A program made the translations under genes and the position numbers. The notes under the pieces were generated by a model. It was given only the letters and a program-made list of their open reading frames with translations. It was not told where the DNA came from and did no database searches. 64,000 nt of DNA from Daldinia sp. FL1419 (lineage: Eukaryota > Ascomycota > Sordariomycetes > Xylariales > Hypoxylaceae): contig MU623492.1 in NCBI GenBank assembly GCA_025201765.1, positions 16,840 through 80,839 on the forward strand, in the 5' to 3' direction. Shown here in pieces: positions 35,071 through 46,686 of the stretch. Position 1 is the stretch's first letter. Every line of letters begins with the position of its first letter.

Positions 35071-37055
35071 ATTTTTAGTATAGATTATTTTAGAGAATGA
35101 TTATATGATAGAATAATAATTAATAAGGTATATTCAAAAGTTCTAAAGCATTTAACGAAATTGAGGCTTTTGGGATTCAAGGTAAATTCTTGACAGAATA
35201 GGGGTTTACTATGTATGTAGAACTGCTGGACCTTAGACTAGTATGTAGTTGGAATTGTGTTTCCAATTTTTTGATTGGTCAAAAATGCTAGTGGCTGGAA
35301 AGGTACATCAACTCCAACTACTGGTCTGAGCTTGCTGAGATAAATGGAAGGCATTACTGTTAAAACATGTTCTGCCGCAGCCGTATGATAGTAGAACACT
35401 CAAAGCTGATTGATTACCAACCCAATCGCAAATAGGTTATCTCTCATTCACCGCTAGATCGCATCGAATCCTTTAGACTGACTCCGGAACCAACTGTCTG
35501 GGAGACACATCTGCAGTCTTCTTTGGGTCTGTCTGCGTTTGCGTTATATCTGGAGCATCTGGAGTTTGTCTGGGGGGTGGTCATGCCCTTGATTTTAAAT
35601 GGTACCGTTGTGCGATACCTACATGCATACATGGATGTCCATAGGTAGCAGATCTTTTCGCCTGTAAATATGAACATTAGTAGGTACCTTCTGGGACTGC
35701 TATTAGAGTGGGATTCTGGGAAGCTTCAACACTCAACCTACCTACCTAGTATGTACACTAGAACCCTGCTTAGCATTCCGTCTAGAACAATGAGGAAGCA
35801 TCAACCCAACCCCGCCGGCTGGGTATACCATAATGTAGTAATTATGAATATTTTAATTACGCCCTTGAGTTCCTAAGATGTGTATCATGACTAGGTAGGT
35901 ACCTAGAGCGGTGTTAAAGAAGGTGTTTGTGCAGTTGGAAGTTGAATCTAGAATCCCTCTCGGCGTTCATCCATTACTCTATAAATATACTGGTGAGGGC
36001 GTCGATGAAGGTACTAACCTAGCGAGATTACACATCATATCTAGAATATCTAGAATGGGCTCTTTTTCTCTCTCTTTTTTTGGGTTTGTTTAACATGCAG
36101 TATCGTAAGAACCTAACACCCCGAGCATCAGGTTCAAGTGCCTTGAATTTACCTACATGGGTATGCACATCCATGTACATAGGTAAGAGGGAAGATGGTT
36201 GATGGTTGGTACCAGGCACTTCTACCTAGGAGGTACCTACTTACCTCGTATGAATATAATGTACCTAGGTACATACGTGCGCTAGTTAAGGCTAAGGTAC
36301 CTAACTTAGTTTCTAAAGAGTGGACGATCCGATTTCATTAGCAATTCTTATGTATCGTACCTTACGCATTACTTGCAGGAAGATGCTTTCCTTTTCTCAC
36401 TTCTAATTTGTATCCTTTTGCTAATTCCGCGCAAATTTCTAAAGTTCACCTTACTATTATCAATCTCGTTGGATTTCATATCCTTCAAGGTACATTACCT
36501 GCTCAAGTCTCCGGGAAGATGGTCTATTGAGTAACAACGTGTCCTTGATAGCAACTCAATTCTTAGGTCCCTGTCTGTTGTATCTATTCATCTCCGATTG
36601 CGCAAGTTATCACGTCGTTCTCACGCTCTCAAAAGTCTTGAATTGAACGCGTGCACTTTGTACTCCCATTATTCCGAGGCCTATGTCATCCTTTTAGAAG
36701 ATTGGATATCGCTACCCCGTTGAGATTCAGTCCCTTAGTTTGACGCGGATCGATTCCTTCCCATCAGCTTTGATCGCTCACTAACTTCATCTGACTCTCA
36801 CTATTGTGTATTATCTTGCATCCCTCGGAGACAACCATATCACGCTTATTTCAATGCATTTCTACACCATGGTCAATAACGCAGAGGGCCCTCGCCACTG
36901 GATGGGTGCCTGTTAAGAGATCCAGTCTTTTTTTTTCTTTTTTTCTCTTTTTTTTTAAGAAAAAAAAAAGCCCCCGTTTTCAACTTCAGTGTTGTTGATT
37001 ACCTCCGTTAGGAACATATCCAGCACCCTGATATTCCCAAAGCACCGCGATTACC
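35071..37055. promoter_or_regulatory. Two-kilobase region including the LST4 promoter
   Basis: No gene is supported. ACCTAGGT-type motifs occur at about 35733-35750, 35892-35907, 36222-36240 and 36259-36275. Directly upstream of LST4 there is a T-rich run followed by an A-run at about 36928-36970, then the start context TTACCATG at 37056. Confidence 0.5.
35232..35330. repeat. Short imperfect inverted repeat
   Basis: The left arm at 35232-35257 (CTTAGACTAGTA then GTTGGAATTG) matches the reverse complement of 35309-35330 except for a 4-bp gap and three transitions. It lies about 160 bp upstream of the broken gene at 34316-35070. It may be a further small foldback element. Confidence 0.4.
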
Positions 37056-40000
37056 ATGTTGGGAAAGCTGTTTAACTTAACATCGGGGGCGGCTGGAGGT
37101 ACAAATTCTCAAGAAGGTGCTTCCCCGACTAAACCGTCACCTGAATCAGTGCAGGAAGATGTTCATACGCGGAGTCTTTTATTTCCAGATACGCAGGCAC
37201 TCTACTATCGTCAGGATCAGGTATTTCCGTTATCCTCTGCGTCTGGTGTCCAACCCGGGGCTTCTGTGAGCCCTTTCGACTACGATGGTGGTGTTGATAT
37301 CGATGTCCGTGACGTCCGCATCATAATTATGCAAGATGCTCTAGGTTCTGCCAGCCCCTCGTTATTGTTTGACAGTCACCAGGCTCTGTCGCCTAGTTCG
37401 CCAGTTGATCGCCCGCAACCACCGAGCGCGGTGTCGTCTTCTCAGTCGCTTATGCAAGATCTCCGACGAGCCCCTACATCGCCGCGGAAGGGTAGCCTCG
37501 GGCAGACCTCAAGACCATTAGTTATTCAACCAGGAAGTCCTCAACCACGACAGGGTGCATTTGATCGGCGCGGATCGGTCCAGTCCCGCACTTATAGCGC
37601 TGCAGAGACCGAGTCCCAAAAAGCCGCTAGGGAATATCGCGAAGAGCTAGCTAGCTTTTCCAGCTGCATCTTTGCTAATTCTGAAGTGATGTCCTACAAA
37701 GGGACGTCGACTAAGGTCCATATTATCCCCAGCGAGCCGCGGCCGCTCGTTGTTTCTAGCTCGTACGTGGGAGACGGCCGGGGGTCGATGGGGAGATCTA
37801 GTATGAGGTCGAGCAGGCTGGCACAATCATTCACGTCAGAGTCGGCAAATACGAATTTCCAAGCATTTTCTACGCCGTCTCGGCAGCAGGATCGCAGCAA
37901 GATTTTAGTGACCCGCCTGTTCCCAGTCAACCTCCCTAATGACGATCTTGATTCGCCTACTCAGACCACGACTTCCCACGACCGGTTTTCCGAGGATAGT
38001 GGGGGTTTCCCGTTTCCTTACTCCCCTGATGATTCCAAGCCTAGCAAGAAGAAGTCGAAGCCGATACAGAAAAGGACTCCGATGTACGCCGTCGCTTTGG
38101 TACTCCAGCTTCCTTCAAATCCACCCAGCGCTGTATCAGCAACTGCACCGAAGCCCGTATTTCGAGGGCCGAGCTCTTATAACGAACAAGACTTTTTCCC
38201 TTCCTCTTTCGGATCCGCACGCCGGTCCGGGTGGACGATGATCGGTTCCGGTTTCGGCTCGGAACCTTTTGAGTCGGCGTATAGCAACGACGTCGAGGAC
38301 CGCATGGATGCGATAACTCAACACTGGGATATCATTATGAGGACCCTCACTCACCTGCAATCTATGGTCGCCACCACACTGATTCCGATGCTGAAGCAGG
38401 CAGATATATCGGCTCCGGATCCGTACCCCTCCAATGGATCCGCCCAAGTCGCTCGAACATCTTCAGTGAAAAGTCGAAGAAGTTCGGATGCATCTCAAAT
38501 GAAGCCATCCAAGACAAACGCAAAGCTCGTGACGCTACCTCCGAATTGTCTAGCGCAAGACTCGCGTATCAGCCAAGAAATCGACGACGCCAAGGTACGA
38601 ATTGTGTCCGGCCTTCGAGCCATGAGAGTTATAACAGGGCAGGGTCGCTGGGGACCGTGGAGAGAGGAGGCTCGATGGGTCGCGAAGTGGGCTGGTACTA
38701 GAGAGCAGGGGTTCTTCTTTTTCAACTTATTGACGGCATTTCTTGCGACACATACCGAATGGCTCCAAGCGCTAAGTCCGGTTTGGTATCGGAGACGACG
38801 CTATCAGCAACAGAAGGTAAAAAACGAAGAAGACACTTCCTTGCCATCTCGTACGATCATAATCGCCAAGGACAAGATGGCCGCTAGGAGGTTGATATTC
38901 TTACTCTCAGCCTTCCTGCCTGCTAACCAACAGCTGCCAACGGTTCGCGCCCAGCGCCCAGCAACTTCGGCATCCGTTGCGGCCTTTGGCCACTCACCAC
39001 CATCATACATAGTGCCGATCAATAAAGAAGAATCTCTACGTCGGAAGATCAATCGGCGTCAAGGGCAGAGAGGCGCCTCTCATACCCGTAGTTTTAGTAT
39101 ACAGTCGCAGGCTACGACGAGATCTGTGACGGGTATCCCTGCACAGCTCGCACATCTTAGCATGGAATTCTCTAACCAAGAGCGCCGATCGTCGGACTTG
39201 ATCAAGCCGGCAAATTTACCTATTGCCGGAAACGATCTTAACACGCGGAAGAGCAGCGCCGCAACGGCAAATACCGTCGTCCCAGACTCTACTGTCCCGC
39301 ACTTTTCTACGGTTCACCGGAGCAATACTAGTCGTGGTGTCCGACCGAATAGTGGCAGTAGTTTTGCTGCCGACGATTTGAAACGGTCACTCAAGAGGGG
39401 CAATAGTGCGGGCCATGCTAGCCGTGCGAGCACTGATTCGCGCCAGGGTTCGCGATGGGGGAGCGTAATTAGCGGCCTATGGAGTACAAGACGTCGGGAT
39501 TCAACCGCCACCACATCGCAGACGTCGGACATTCCCGGTCACCCAGATAGTCCGCTCGCATCGCCTACCAGAGCAGCGATCAACGGGAAAGACAAGCTTT
39601 CGGAAATGGTTCGAGAAGCCCAGCTCTTGGACACGCCGAACGAGCAGAATGTGGAAGATGGCAATGTCCCACCTCAAGAACCGGATACCCCTCGAAAATT
39701 AGAAAGCAGACAGCTCGAGTCTCAATTGAGAATTCCGGATCCTCTGGGCGCGTACGAATCGCCCGTGAAGACGTCGATTAATAACGACGACGGAGTAATC
39801 GATGTAGATGTGCAGTTTCCAGATTATCTAACGTCTTTTGAGACTGCTGTCAGCTCTCCTTCCAGTAGTGGCTACCTCTCAACTCCTGGTCTGGGTGGTG
39901 GACTCGAAAGTTTCGAACAGTTTTCTAGGTTGGCCATTGACGGCGATGCTCCCTTGAACGTTGCGGGCTGGTTGAAACGCTTCCACCCGGATTTTACGCT

Positions 40001-40697
40001 ACAAGCGATCCCGCCTCAGAGAGACCTTCTTGACGAAGTCCGGGAATCTCTAATGGCAGAACCGACCCCTATGCTACACATTAATTCAACATCGGCAGAG
40101 TGGCCCGCGGAGCACTGGGTCGACGTAAGCACGGCTATCATTGCCGACACAACTAATTTTACTATCAAGCGGCTCCGTTATCGCCGTTTAGTAAAACCTA
40201 AAATGCCGCTGGATCATAATACAACCAGCTACCTATCGCCATACGGTTCCTCTCTGATGACGCCGGCGCTCTCGCCTTACGAACAACCCATTAGGGATAA
40301 GATCGAAGAAGATGAACTCTTTACATTCGACGAAGCACTCATTGACGCCGTGGAAAGGGTCATCGCCCACAGTAGCGATGTGAGCAAGGGAAGTTCGGCT
40401 ACCTCTTCACGGTCGGCCAGCAAGCGAAGAGAGAGAAGGGATAGTGAAGCTTCTCGAATGACAGAGCAAGAGGTCCCGACATATCAGATTGACTTCCAGG
40501 AAGTACCACGCGCAGAGTGCAAGATGGTTGTCTTGTCCGCTCTGTCCGGAGTCGTACAGGACATCGTAGATCAGCGCGAGAAAGAAAACCAGAAAGCAAG
40601 CTCGACCGTCTCGTACGAAGCTACACGCGAGAAGGAGAGCATATTACGAACTGCGGTCAGGACATGGCTTGACAATGTGGAGCTCACTGACGGATAG
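37056..40697 (+). CDS. LST4: Folliculin-interacting protein homologue (Lst4), TORC1 nutrient signalling
   Basis: In yeast Lst4 pairs with Lst7 (folliculin) and acts on the vacuole as GAP for Gtr2, promoting TORC1 activation when amino acids return. Single exon of 1213 codons. The FNIP-type N-terminal longin/uDENN region starts near residue 80 (DVRIIIMQDALGSASPSLLF) and continues at about residue 210 with SYKGTSTKVHIIPS. A middle domain around residues 470-650 has conserved helices (RMDAITQHWDIIMRTLTHLQ, ARWVAKWAGTREQGFFFF). Long Ser-rich disordered linkers follow. A C-terminal block from about residue 950 includes GWLKRFHPDFTLQA, TTNFTIKRLRYRRLVKPK and a final helix ending TWLDNVELTDG. Intact and of usual length for filamentous fungi. 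Only the N-terminal and C-terminal blocks carry the family signal. Confidence 0.85.
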   Translation: MLGKLFNLTSGAAGGTNSQEGASPTKPSPESVQEDVHTRSLLFPDTQALYYRQDQVFPLSSASGVQPGASVSPFDYDGGVDIDVRDVRIIIMQDALGSASPSLLFDSHQALSPSSPVDRPQPPSAVSSSQSLMQDLRRAPTSPRKGSLGQTSRPLVIQPGSPQPRQGAFDRRGSVQSRTYSAAETESQKAAREYREELASFSSCIFANSEVMSYKGTSTKVHIIPSEPRPLVVSSSYVGDGRGSMGRSSMRSSRLAQSFTSESANTNFQAFSTPSRQQDRSKILVTRLFPVNLPNDDLDSPTQTTTSHDRFSEDSGGFPFPYSPDDSKPSKKKSKPIQKRTPMYAVALVLQLPSNPPSAVSATAPKPVFRGPSSYNEQDFFPSSFGSARRSGWTMIGSGFGSEPFESAYSNDVEDRMDAITQHWDIIMRTLTHLQSMVATTLIPMLKQADISAPDPYPSNGSAQVARTSSVKSRRSSDASQMKPSKTNAKLVTLPPNCLAQDSRISQEIDDAKVRIVSGLRAMRVITGQGRWGPWREEARWVAKWAGTREQGFFFFNLLTAFLATHTEWLQALSPVWYRRRRYQQQKVKNEEDTSLPSRTIIIAKDKMAARRLIFLLSAFLPANQQLPTVRAQRPATSASVAAFGHSPPSYIVPINKEESLRRKINRRQGQRGASHTRSFSIQSQATTRSVTGIPAQLAHLSMEFSNQERRSSDLIKPANLPIAGNDLNTRKSSAATANTVVPDSTVPHFSTVHRSNTSRGVRPNSGSSFAADDLKRSLKRGNSAGHASRASTDSRQGSRWGSVISGLWSTRRRDSTATTSQTSDIPGHPDSPLASPTRAAINGKDKLSEMVREAQLLDTPNEQNVEDGNVPPQEPDTPRKLESRQLESQLRIPDPLGAYESPVKTSINNDDGVIDVDVQFPDYLTSFETAVSSPSSSGYLSTPGLGGGLESFEQFSRLAIDGDAPLNVAGWLKRFHPDFTLQAIPPQRDLLDEVRESLMAEPTPMLHINSTSAEWPAEHWVDVSTAIIADTTNFTIKRLRYRRLVKPKMPLDHNTTSYLSPYGSSLMTPALSPYEQPIRDKIEEDELFTFDEALIDAVERVIAHSSDVSKGSSATSSRSASKRRERRDSEASRMTEQEVPTYQIDFQEVPRAECKMVVLSALSGVVQDIVDQREKENQKASSTVSYEATREKESILRTAVRTWLDNVELTDG

Positions 40698-41543
40698 TTC
40701 CCTGGACCCTAAATTCGCAGTTCCTTAGGGAGGAGGCTGCCATTTGATGATAATGACTTATGACGAATCTTATTTTCTATTGACTCTTACTTTTGGTTTT
40801 CCTCGCCGGCACATAGCAGAGCGTGGAGTTGCAACGGAGAACTGAACGGACATGTACCACCACCAAAGATCTCATTTCTAAGGGAGGAAATATTAGAAGG
40901 ACGCATTTCCCGTCAAAAGATACCCCAATTAGTATACGTACATTATATTAAACATTTCATCTGGATTACATTTCTTTCCAATTCCAGCATTTCAAGGTGC
41001 GATGGAGAGAGGGTAGTGTGAAAACCAGGCAAATCCGGCAGTTGTTTCGTAGGTGGAAATTCCACACGATTCAGATTTACGAGAATAAAAAAAAGAAAAA
41101 GGAGGAAGTTCCTGTAACCTAATTCCGGGTGTTAGCAGTGGGTTACTAAATAATACGGTATATCAAAAAAGGTAGTGTTGACATTGCAGGTATTCATAGT
41201 ATTGCGCAAGATGATTCATATCCCGCTCCAACATTTATTAGCTATTTTGAGTAATATTTTATACATCCGTACCCAGGTAGGTTAGGTGTCCAATCAGCTC
41301 GTAATCTTTCTCAGTACTTCTGTAATGCGCGACGGCGTCTCTAAATTCCTGTTTTCCGATCTAGAACAAGGAAATATAATAGAGAACAGAGCCGGATATA
41401 TTATATTCCTTTCTTCTTCCCCCCCCCCCCCTCGCGGTTATGTGCGTCGCCGGTGGCCTCGATCACTTCCCCCTGACCCCTTCTTTACAATTAAATAGCC
41501 ACTTTCGAAATTTCTTCTTCTACCTACGTTTCGTCCTAATTCA
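40698..41543. other. Region between convergent LST4 and histidinol phosphatase genes
   Basis: 3' ends of both genes meet here. An 11-C run lies at about 41417-41427. No gene is supported. Confidence 0.5.
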
Positions 41544-42561
41544 TCACCACTTGCTAACTACCGCCTTAATGTCATCTAACGGAACCTCCACATTCACTAG
41601 CTTAACTCTTTCACCCTCGGTCGATGGCACCGGATGGGGATCTCGCTTCAAGGTCCATACGCTAGAGACACCTAGGCCGGTGAGATACTCGAGCGCGCGG
41701 CCGTAATTAGTCCCTACCTGTGCGATACCATGGCTGTCATCTGACAGCGTGAATCGACCGCCTAACCGTAGCCACTCCTCGGCTATAGGCCGCGCCGGAT
41801 ATGGTTCTGCAAGCCCTTTACGTAACGCGCTACTGTTACACTCCAACCACCCGCCATAATCGGCCACAGCCTTCAGGTTGCGGCACACCCTATCCCAAAC
41901 TCCCGGCCAAGACATCCGCGCATCACGTCCAGGTTCCGAGGATAGAAGTCGCACGAGGTCGAAGTGGCCAACGATGCGTGGGCGGAGAGCTGTGAGCATA
42001 TCGTACTGTTGGTCGTAGTACCGCTCAGCAGCCAACTCCTCCGAACCCCCAGCAGAGGCGACTGCCTTCGCGTAGTACGAAGCGTCATAGTCGATAGGGA
42101 TGCCATTGATATGGTGTAAACTGCCGATGAAGTAATCGATGCTAGGGTGAGTAGCGAGTTGCGTCACGATGGACGCGTAGGCCGGCCGGGGCCATTCGCC
42201 CTCGAAACCAATCACAATATGAATTTGAGAGGCGTACTTGGCTTGTAAGCGTTGAGCTTCTAAAAGGTATGCCTCGTGCCGTGGGAAGAGCTCCGCGAGG
42301 GAGCCTTCAGGGTCGTCGAGCTAAAAGTGTTAGCGATTTATCTTTTTTCCCCCCCAAGGTACTCAAGAATCTAAACGGGTGCAGGATTGCATGACCTACC
42401 TCCTCCGGATACAAATCCTCAGGAGCAGTTCGTGGCATGTGCTCTGTAAGCCCGAGAGTGGTATACCCAAGACCGACGGCGTGCTTCACAATGTCTTCGA
42501 GCTGGTCTTTTGCGTGGCCGGGGCAAAACTGGCCCGAGTGGGAATGCATCGTGAAGGCCAT
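41544..42561 (-). CDS. HIS2: Histidinol-phosphatase (PHP family)
   Basis: Removes phosphate from L-histidinol phosphate, the penultimate stage of histidine synthesis, in the cytosol. Exon 1 is 42561-42400 and exon 2 is 42320-41544, separated by a 79-bp intron (GTAGGT donor, TTTTAG acceptor); 312 residues. The PHP metal-binding start MHSHSGQFCPGHA (H6, H8) is present. Later metal ligands fit GFEGEW, GSLHHI, GHFDLVR and the C-terminal SDDSHG. The usual TLGLTEHMPR segment is visible in exon 1. Intact, with length normal for the fungal family. Confidence 0.95.
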
Positions 42562-43646
42562 GGTTTAGCTACCCAGGCACCTCGAAGGGTGGGTAATGGT
42601 ATTGATTTGGTGGGATTTTTGGTTGCTCGGTTGCAAAACCAGGGTGTTAGTTGACCGTATAGGAACCAAGGTATAGGTAATACTGCGGTTTGGGCAGCCG
42701 AATATTTTTTAAGCCGGTAGTTGGGTGCAAACAATTAATTTAATTTAGAGCTAAATTTGAAGCCTCAAACGCAACGCTCTATCGGTTGGTATTCCGCTAA
42801 GGAATCCTCACACTACCCAAGTCCTGATCATATGAAAATTAAGATAAAATAAGATAACCTAGGTACCTAGGTAGTTAGTTATATGAACACGAAGATCCCG
42901 ATATCAACTTCAAAAAAAAAAAAGAAAAAAAAAAGAAACAAAAATAAAAAACCTATATGCAGAGCCTGCATGTACCTACTTATTCCAGAACGCTCTTACC
43001 TTCCAGATGTATGTACAATACAATACAATATAATACCTACCTATCTTATCCCCCAGATCCAGGGCAGCGTACGGTGCGCGGGAAGGGATGGTCCAATACC
43101 TACCTGGTCACCATACGCTTTACAAAGCTTTCCTGCACCTTAGATGCAGTTGTGGTTAGGTAGTTAAAACTTGATGCATTGTAGATAATTCAATGTTCTA
43201 GGTATAACTATCTGCAAAGTATAATATGATATACGTACCTACATGTGCCATACCAGATACATCCATGTATGCAGTGTCCATATAGGTACCTAGGTAGGTA
43301 GATACCTAGGTACCCAGCCAAAAGCCCAGATCTGGACCTATGTATCTAAGTACCTGTCTACCTAGGTACATATGTATCTCTGTTTATGACATCTACCTGG
43401 CCCCATGGTTGGAATTTTTCTGGAACGGTATCTTTTCAGCCTTGTACCTTTGTGTCTTGGGAAAGCTCGATCAACCGGTGATTGCAAATCATTTATCACC
43501 GACGAGAACTTGTCGACTTTCGTTACTCGATACCACTTCGACTTCAGACGCACCATCTTAACTTGCCAAAATTGACTATTTCGTATTTTTTCCGTCGCAT
43601 AGACATACCCCGATGTCGAGATAGTCGTTCAAGATTTCAATTGACA
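42562..43646. promoter_or_regulatory. Divergent upstream region of the histidinol phosphatase and RBM26/27-like genes
   Basis: Shared upstream DNA of two divergently transcribed genes. Holds an A-rich run at about 42911-42950 and strong ACCTAGGT-type motif clusters at 42857-42874, 43283-43314 and 43355-43372. No gene is supported. Confidence 0.5.
43283..43314. repeat. Dense ACCTAGGT-type motif cluster
   Basis: Thirty-two bases made almost wholly of overlapping TAGGTACC and CCTAGGTA words, about 330 bp upstream of the RBM26/27-like gene. Confidence 0.75.
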
Positions 43647-46248
43647 ATGTTGTTCCCCGAGAGCGACGCGTCTCTTCTCAGGGCGTGGATCATAAGGCGC
43701 CTTGCCAATACGTGCGTTCCTTACCCTTTTCAGCTGTTTGCTCTCAACTCCCTGCTATTTCGTCGTTGCTAATATTCCGCTTCCTCTACTTCTAGATCTG
43801 ACGCGGATGCTGATGTTCTCGCCGATTACGTCCTTGCTCTCCTACGACACGATGGCGACGTCGAGTCGATTCGCAAAATGTTCGAGGAGGAAATTCCCGA
43901 TTTCCTCAGAGAAGGTAAAGTATCCCTACCAATTTAGCTGGTCAGTGTTAGATTATCTCGTATTCTAAACGTATAATGTACCTGCAGATGCGGCCGCCTT
44001 TACGGACGACGTCTTTCAAGCTGTCAAATATCGTTCCTATCTTCCAGGAGCTCCTCCCGCACCTCCTAGCGCGCGTCAAGTTCTTGCACCTCCTCCGCTC
44101 GCAACTACTAGTCCTCTAATATCTTCTTATCAACCTCAAGCACTATATAATACGGTTCCCACAGCTTCAACTTTCTCCCAAAACAATTCGCGAAAGCGCA
44201 CGTACAATGATCGAGATGATGGTGAAGTAGACATCATCTTGACGAACCAAGGCTCTTATCCCGGAGCTCAACCCTATAAGCAACCCCGTAAAGGAGGCGG
44301 TTTCTTGCAGCGCGGTGGAAGATTTGAAGATCCCCATAAACCAAGAGATCAGAATGGATTTCCAGGTCCTTATCCACCGCAATCTAGGTCCAACGGCCGC
44401 TTTGGACTACCATCAGCGCCATCTTTCCAACCCTCTACGCATGACCAAAGCATGCCGCCGATAGATTTGAACAACCTTATGGAGAATATCCAGAGAATGA
44501 ATCATCGGCTCGATATTCCTGTTCCCCAATTACCCGACCTTCCAAAACCCGTCTATTCGGGATCTATCCTTCCACCACGTCGGAGAAGGCAGAAGTGTAG
44601 GGACTACGAGACTCGAGGTTACTGTTCTAGAGGGAGTAACTGTAAATTCGAGCACGGTTCGGACTCCCTGATGATGCCACCGCTCCCGCCATCGGCAAGT
44701 GACGGTTAGTACTTTTTTCTTTCCTTCTTGAACGGCACTAACCTGTCCCTTTTGCCATTACTGACCTCGAGCAGAATACGATCCCAACAACGCTGTTTTT
44801 CCAATGCCACTCCTACCGAATCAACACCAACCCCAAGGGTTCCAGTCCTTGAACTTAGCCGCTTTTCCCACGGCCCTTTCTTCTAATCGCCGCGAAAATA
44901 ATAAATCGAGACGCACGAAGAGCCGACCGCCTAATACCACGAGCGGCCCCGTTCACGACAAGACTAAGACTTCCATCGTAGTCCAGAATATTCCTAGCGG
45001 ATATTTCACCGAGGAGAAAGTACGCGAATATTTTTCCCAGTTTGGTAACATCGTAGATATCTCAATACAAGGACCTGATCGCCTCGCTGTCGTTAAATTT
45101 GATACTTGGGACGCGGCTCACGCCGCCTGGAGTTCACCAAAAGTGATATTTGACAACCGGTTCGTGAAGGTGTTTTGGCATAAGGATGAGGCTGAATCTA
45201 GACCTGCCTCGGTCAATGGGAAGGTCGGAAATGGGGTAAATAACGGGTCTACTAATGGCAATTCGCTTATCGAAGAGGGCGCGCCCGCCGAACCATTTGA
45301 TATGGATGAATTTATACGGAAACAGGAAGAGGCACAGAAAGCCCATGAAGAAAAGACCAAGAAGAGACAAGAACTAGAGCGTCAGCGGCTTGAATTAGAA
45401 GAACGCCAGAAAGAGCTTCGCGCGCGGCAACTTGAGGAGAAACGCAAGCTTCAAGCTAGGCTTGCTGGAAAAAATACCCACTCGGAAACAAATGATCCTA
45501 CTCAAAAGCCTACGTCACAGACAGAAGCTCTTAGGGCCCAGTTAGCAGCTTTAGAGGAGGAAGCTAACGTCCTAGGAATTGACCCAGATGCTATCCAGGA
45601 AGACTCGTGGTCCACCAGAGGTCGTGGTAGAGGTGGTCGAGGCTATCGTGGCCGTGGGCGTTTTGCTACGAGGGCTACAAGAGGTGGACATAGCTACCAA
45701 GGAAGAGGGGGTATAGAGGCTAGACACGCGGCTTATGCCGCGTACTCTTTGGATAACAGACCGAAGATAATCGCGCTGTCCGGCGTAGATTTTACAGACC
45801 CGGAGAAAGACGAGTCGTTGCGACAATACCTCTTTGTAAGTTACGAAGCTGCATATCTTTGCCATCAATTTCTAATTCGCAGTAGGGTATTGGTGAATTT
45901 CAGGAAATTCATGCAGACCCTGCCACGACCCATGTTACCTTCAAGGATCGGAAAACAGCGGAACAATTCATGATGGGTGTGTCTGCCAATAATACGATTC
46001 CCGGACTTGAGGATAAGGTCGAGGTTACATGGGCTACGTCCGCGCCTCAGTCAGAAACGAAGACTCCTGCCGATAACGACGTGCCCATGGCTACTGGCAC
46101 AGAAGATGGACAAGGGGGCAAGGATAAGACTAGCCCTGAGGGCAGTAGTGTGACTGTTGGACTAGAGGAGGGGGAAGTCGATAATGGGCATAGTCATGAT
46201 CAGCATGACATGGACTACGAAGCTGGAGAAGATTGGGACATTTCTTAA
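43647..46248 (+). CDS. CCCH zinc-finger and RRM protein of the RBM26/RBM27 family
   Basis: Nuclear RNA-binding protein; human RBM26/27 and the fission yeast relative Rmn1 work with poly(A)-tail exosome-targeting factors. Five exons: 43647-43711, 43796-43914, 43988-44704, 44775-45835 and 45886-46248; 774 residues. Order: an N-terminal PWI-like helical domain (residues 1-85, SLLRAWIIRRLANT and IRKMFEEEIPDFL); a disordered linker; a CCCH finger with spacing C-x8-C-x5-C-x3-H (KCRDYETRGYC to FEH); an RRM (TSIVVQNIPSGYFTEEKV to FVKVFW); a long charged coiled coil (ELERQRLELEERQKEL); an RGG-rich stretch (RGRGRGGRGYRGRGRF); a second RRM-like fold split by the 50-bp last intron; and an acidic tail ending EAGEDWDIS. 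All splice phases agree. Intact. Confidence 0.93.
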
Positions 46249-46686
46249 GGAGATGCTAACCACGTTTATGTCTATACCACTGTATATTAATCTAAGGGAC
46301 GTCGCATATCGCGGTATTGGTACGTCCTGCTGGGGACAGCCTATTTCTCATCTTCAACTAATGGTTCGTGGAACACGGCATACGGATAGGCATAAGATAT
46401 CGAGGCATTACCTTGAAGTCCTTAGTTTATAATATTACGAGGCACAATCAATTCTAACCAGACCTTTTACACTCCGTCCATTATCTCAATAACCTATGTA
46501 CGGATAAGTACGATAATAGTAAGCAGATGTACCTAAGTTTGCATTTAAATTAAAAGTCATAAAATCAGTTTGATAGATGCTTATCTTGTCATACTGGCTC
46601 CTCTATCTAAGACCGAAGGGGGTTTTCCTTCCCTACAAGTCCAATACCTTTATTTCAGCCTCTCGACTCCCCCATTGCCTTGCATA
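46249..46686. other. Short intergenic stretch, no gene recognised
   Basis: 3' region of the RBM26/27-like gene. No coding content was recognised. Confidence 0.5.
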
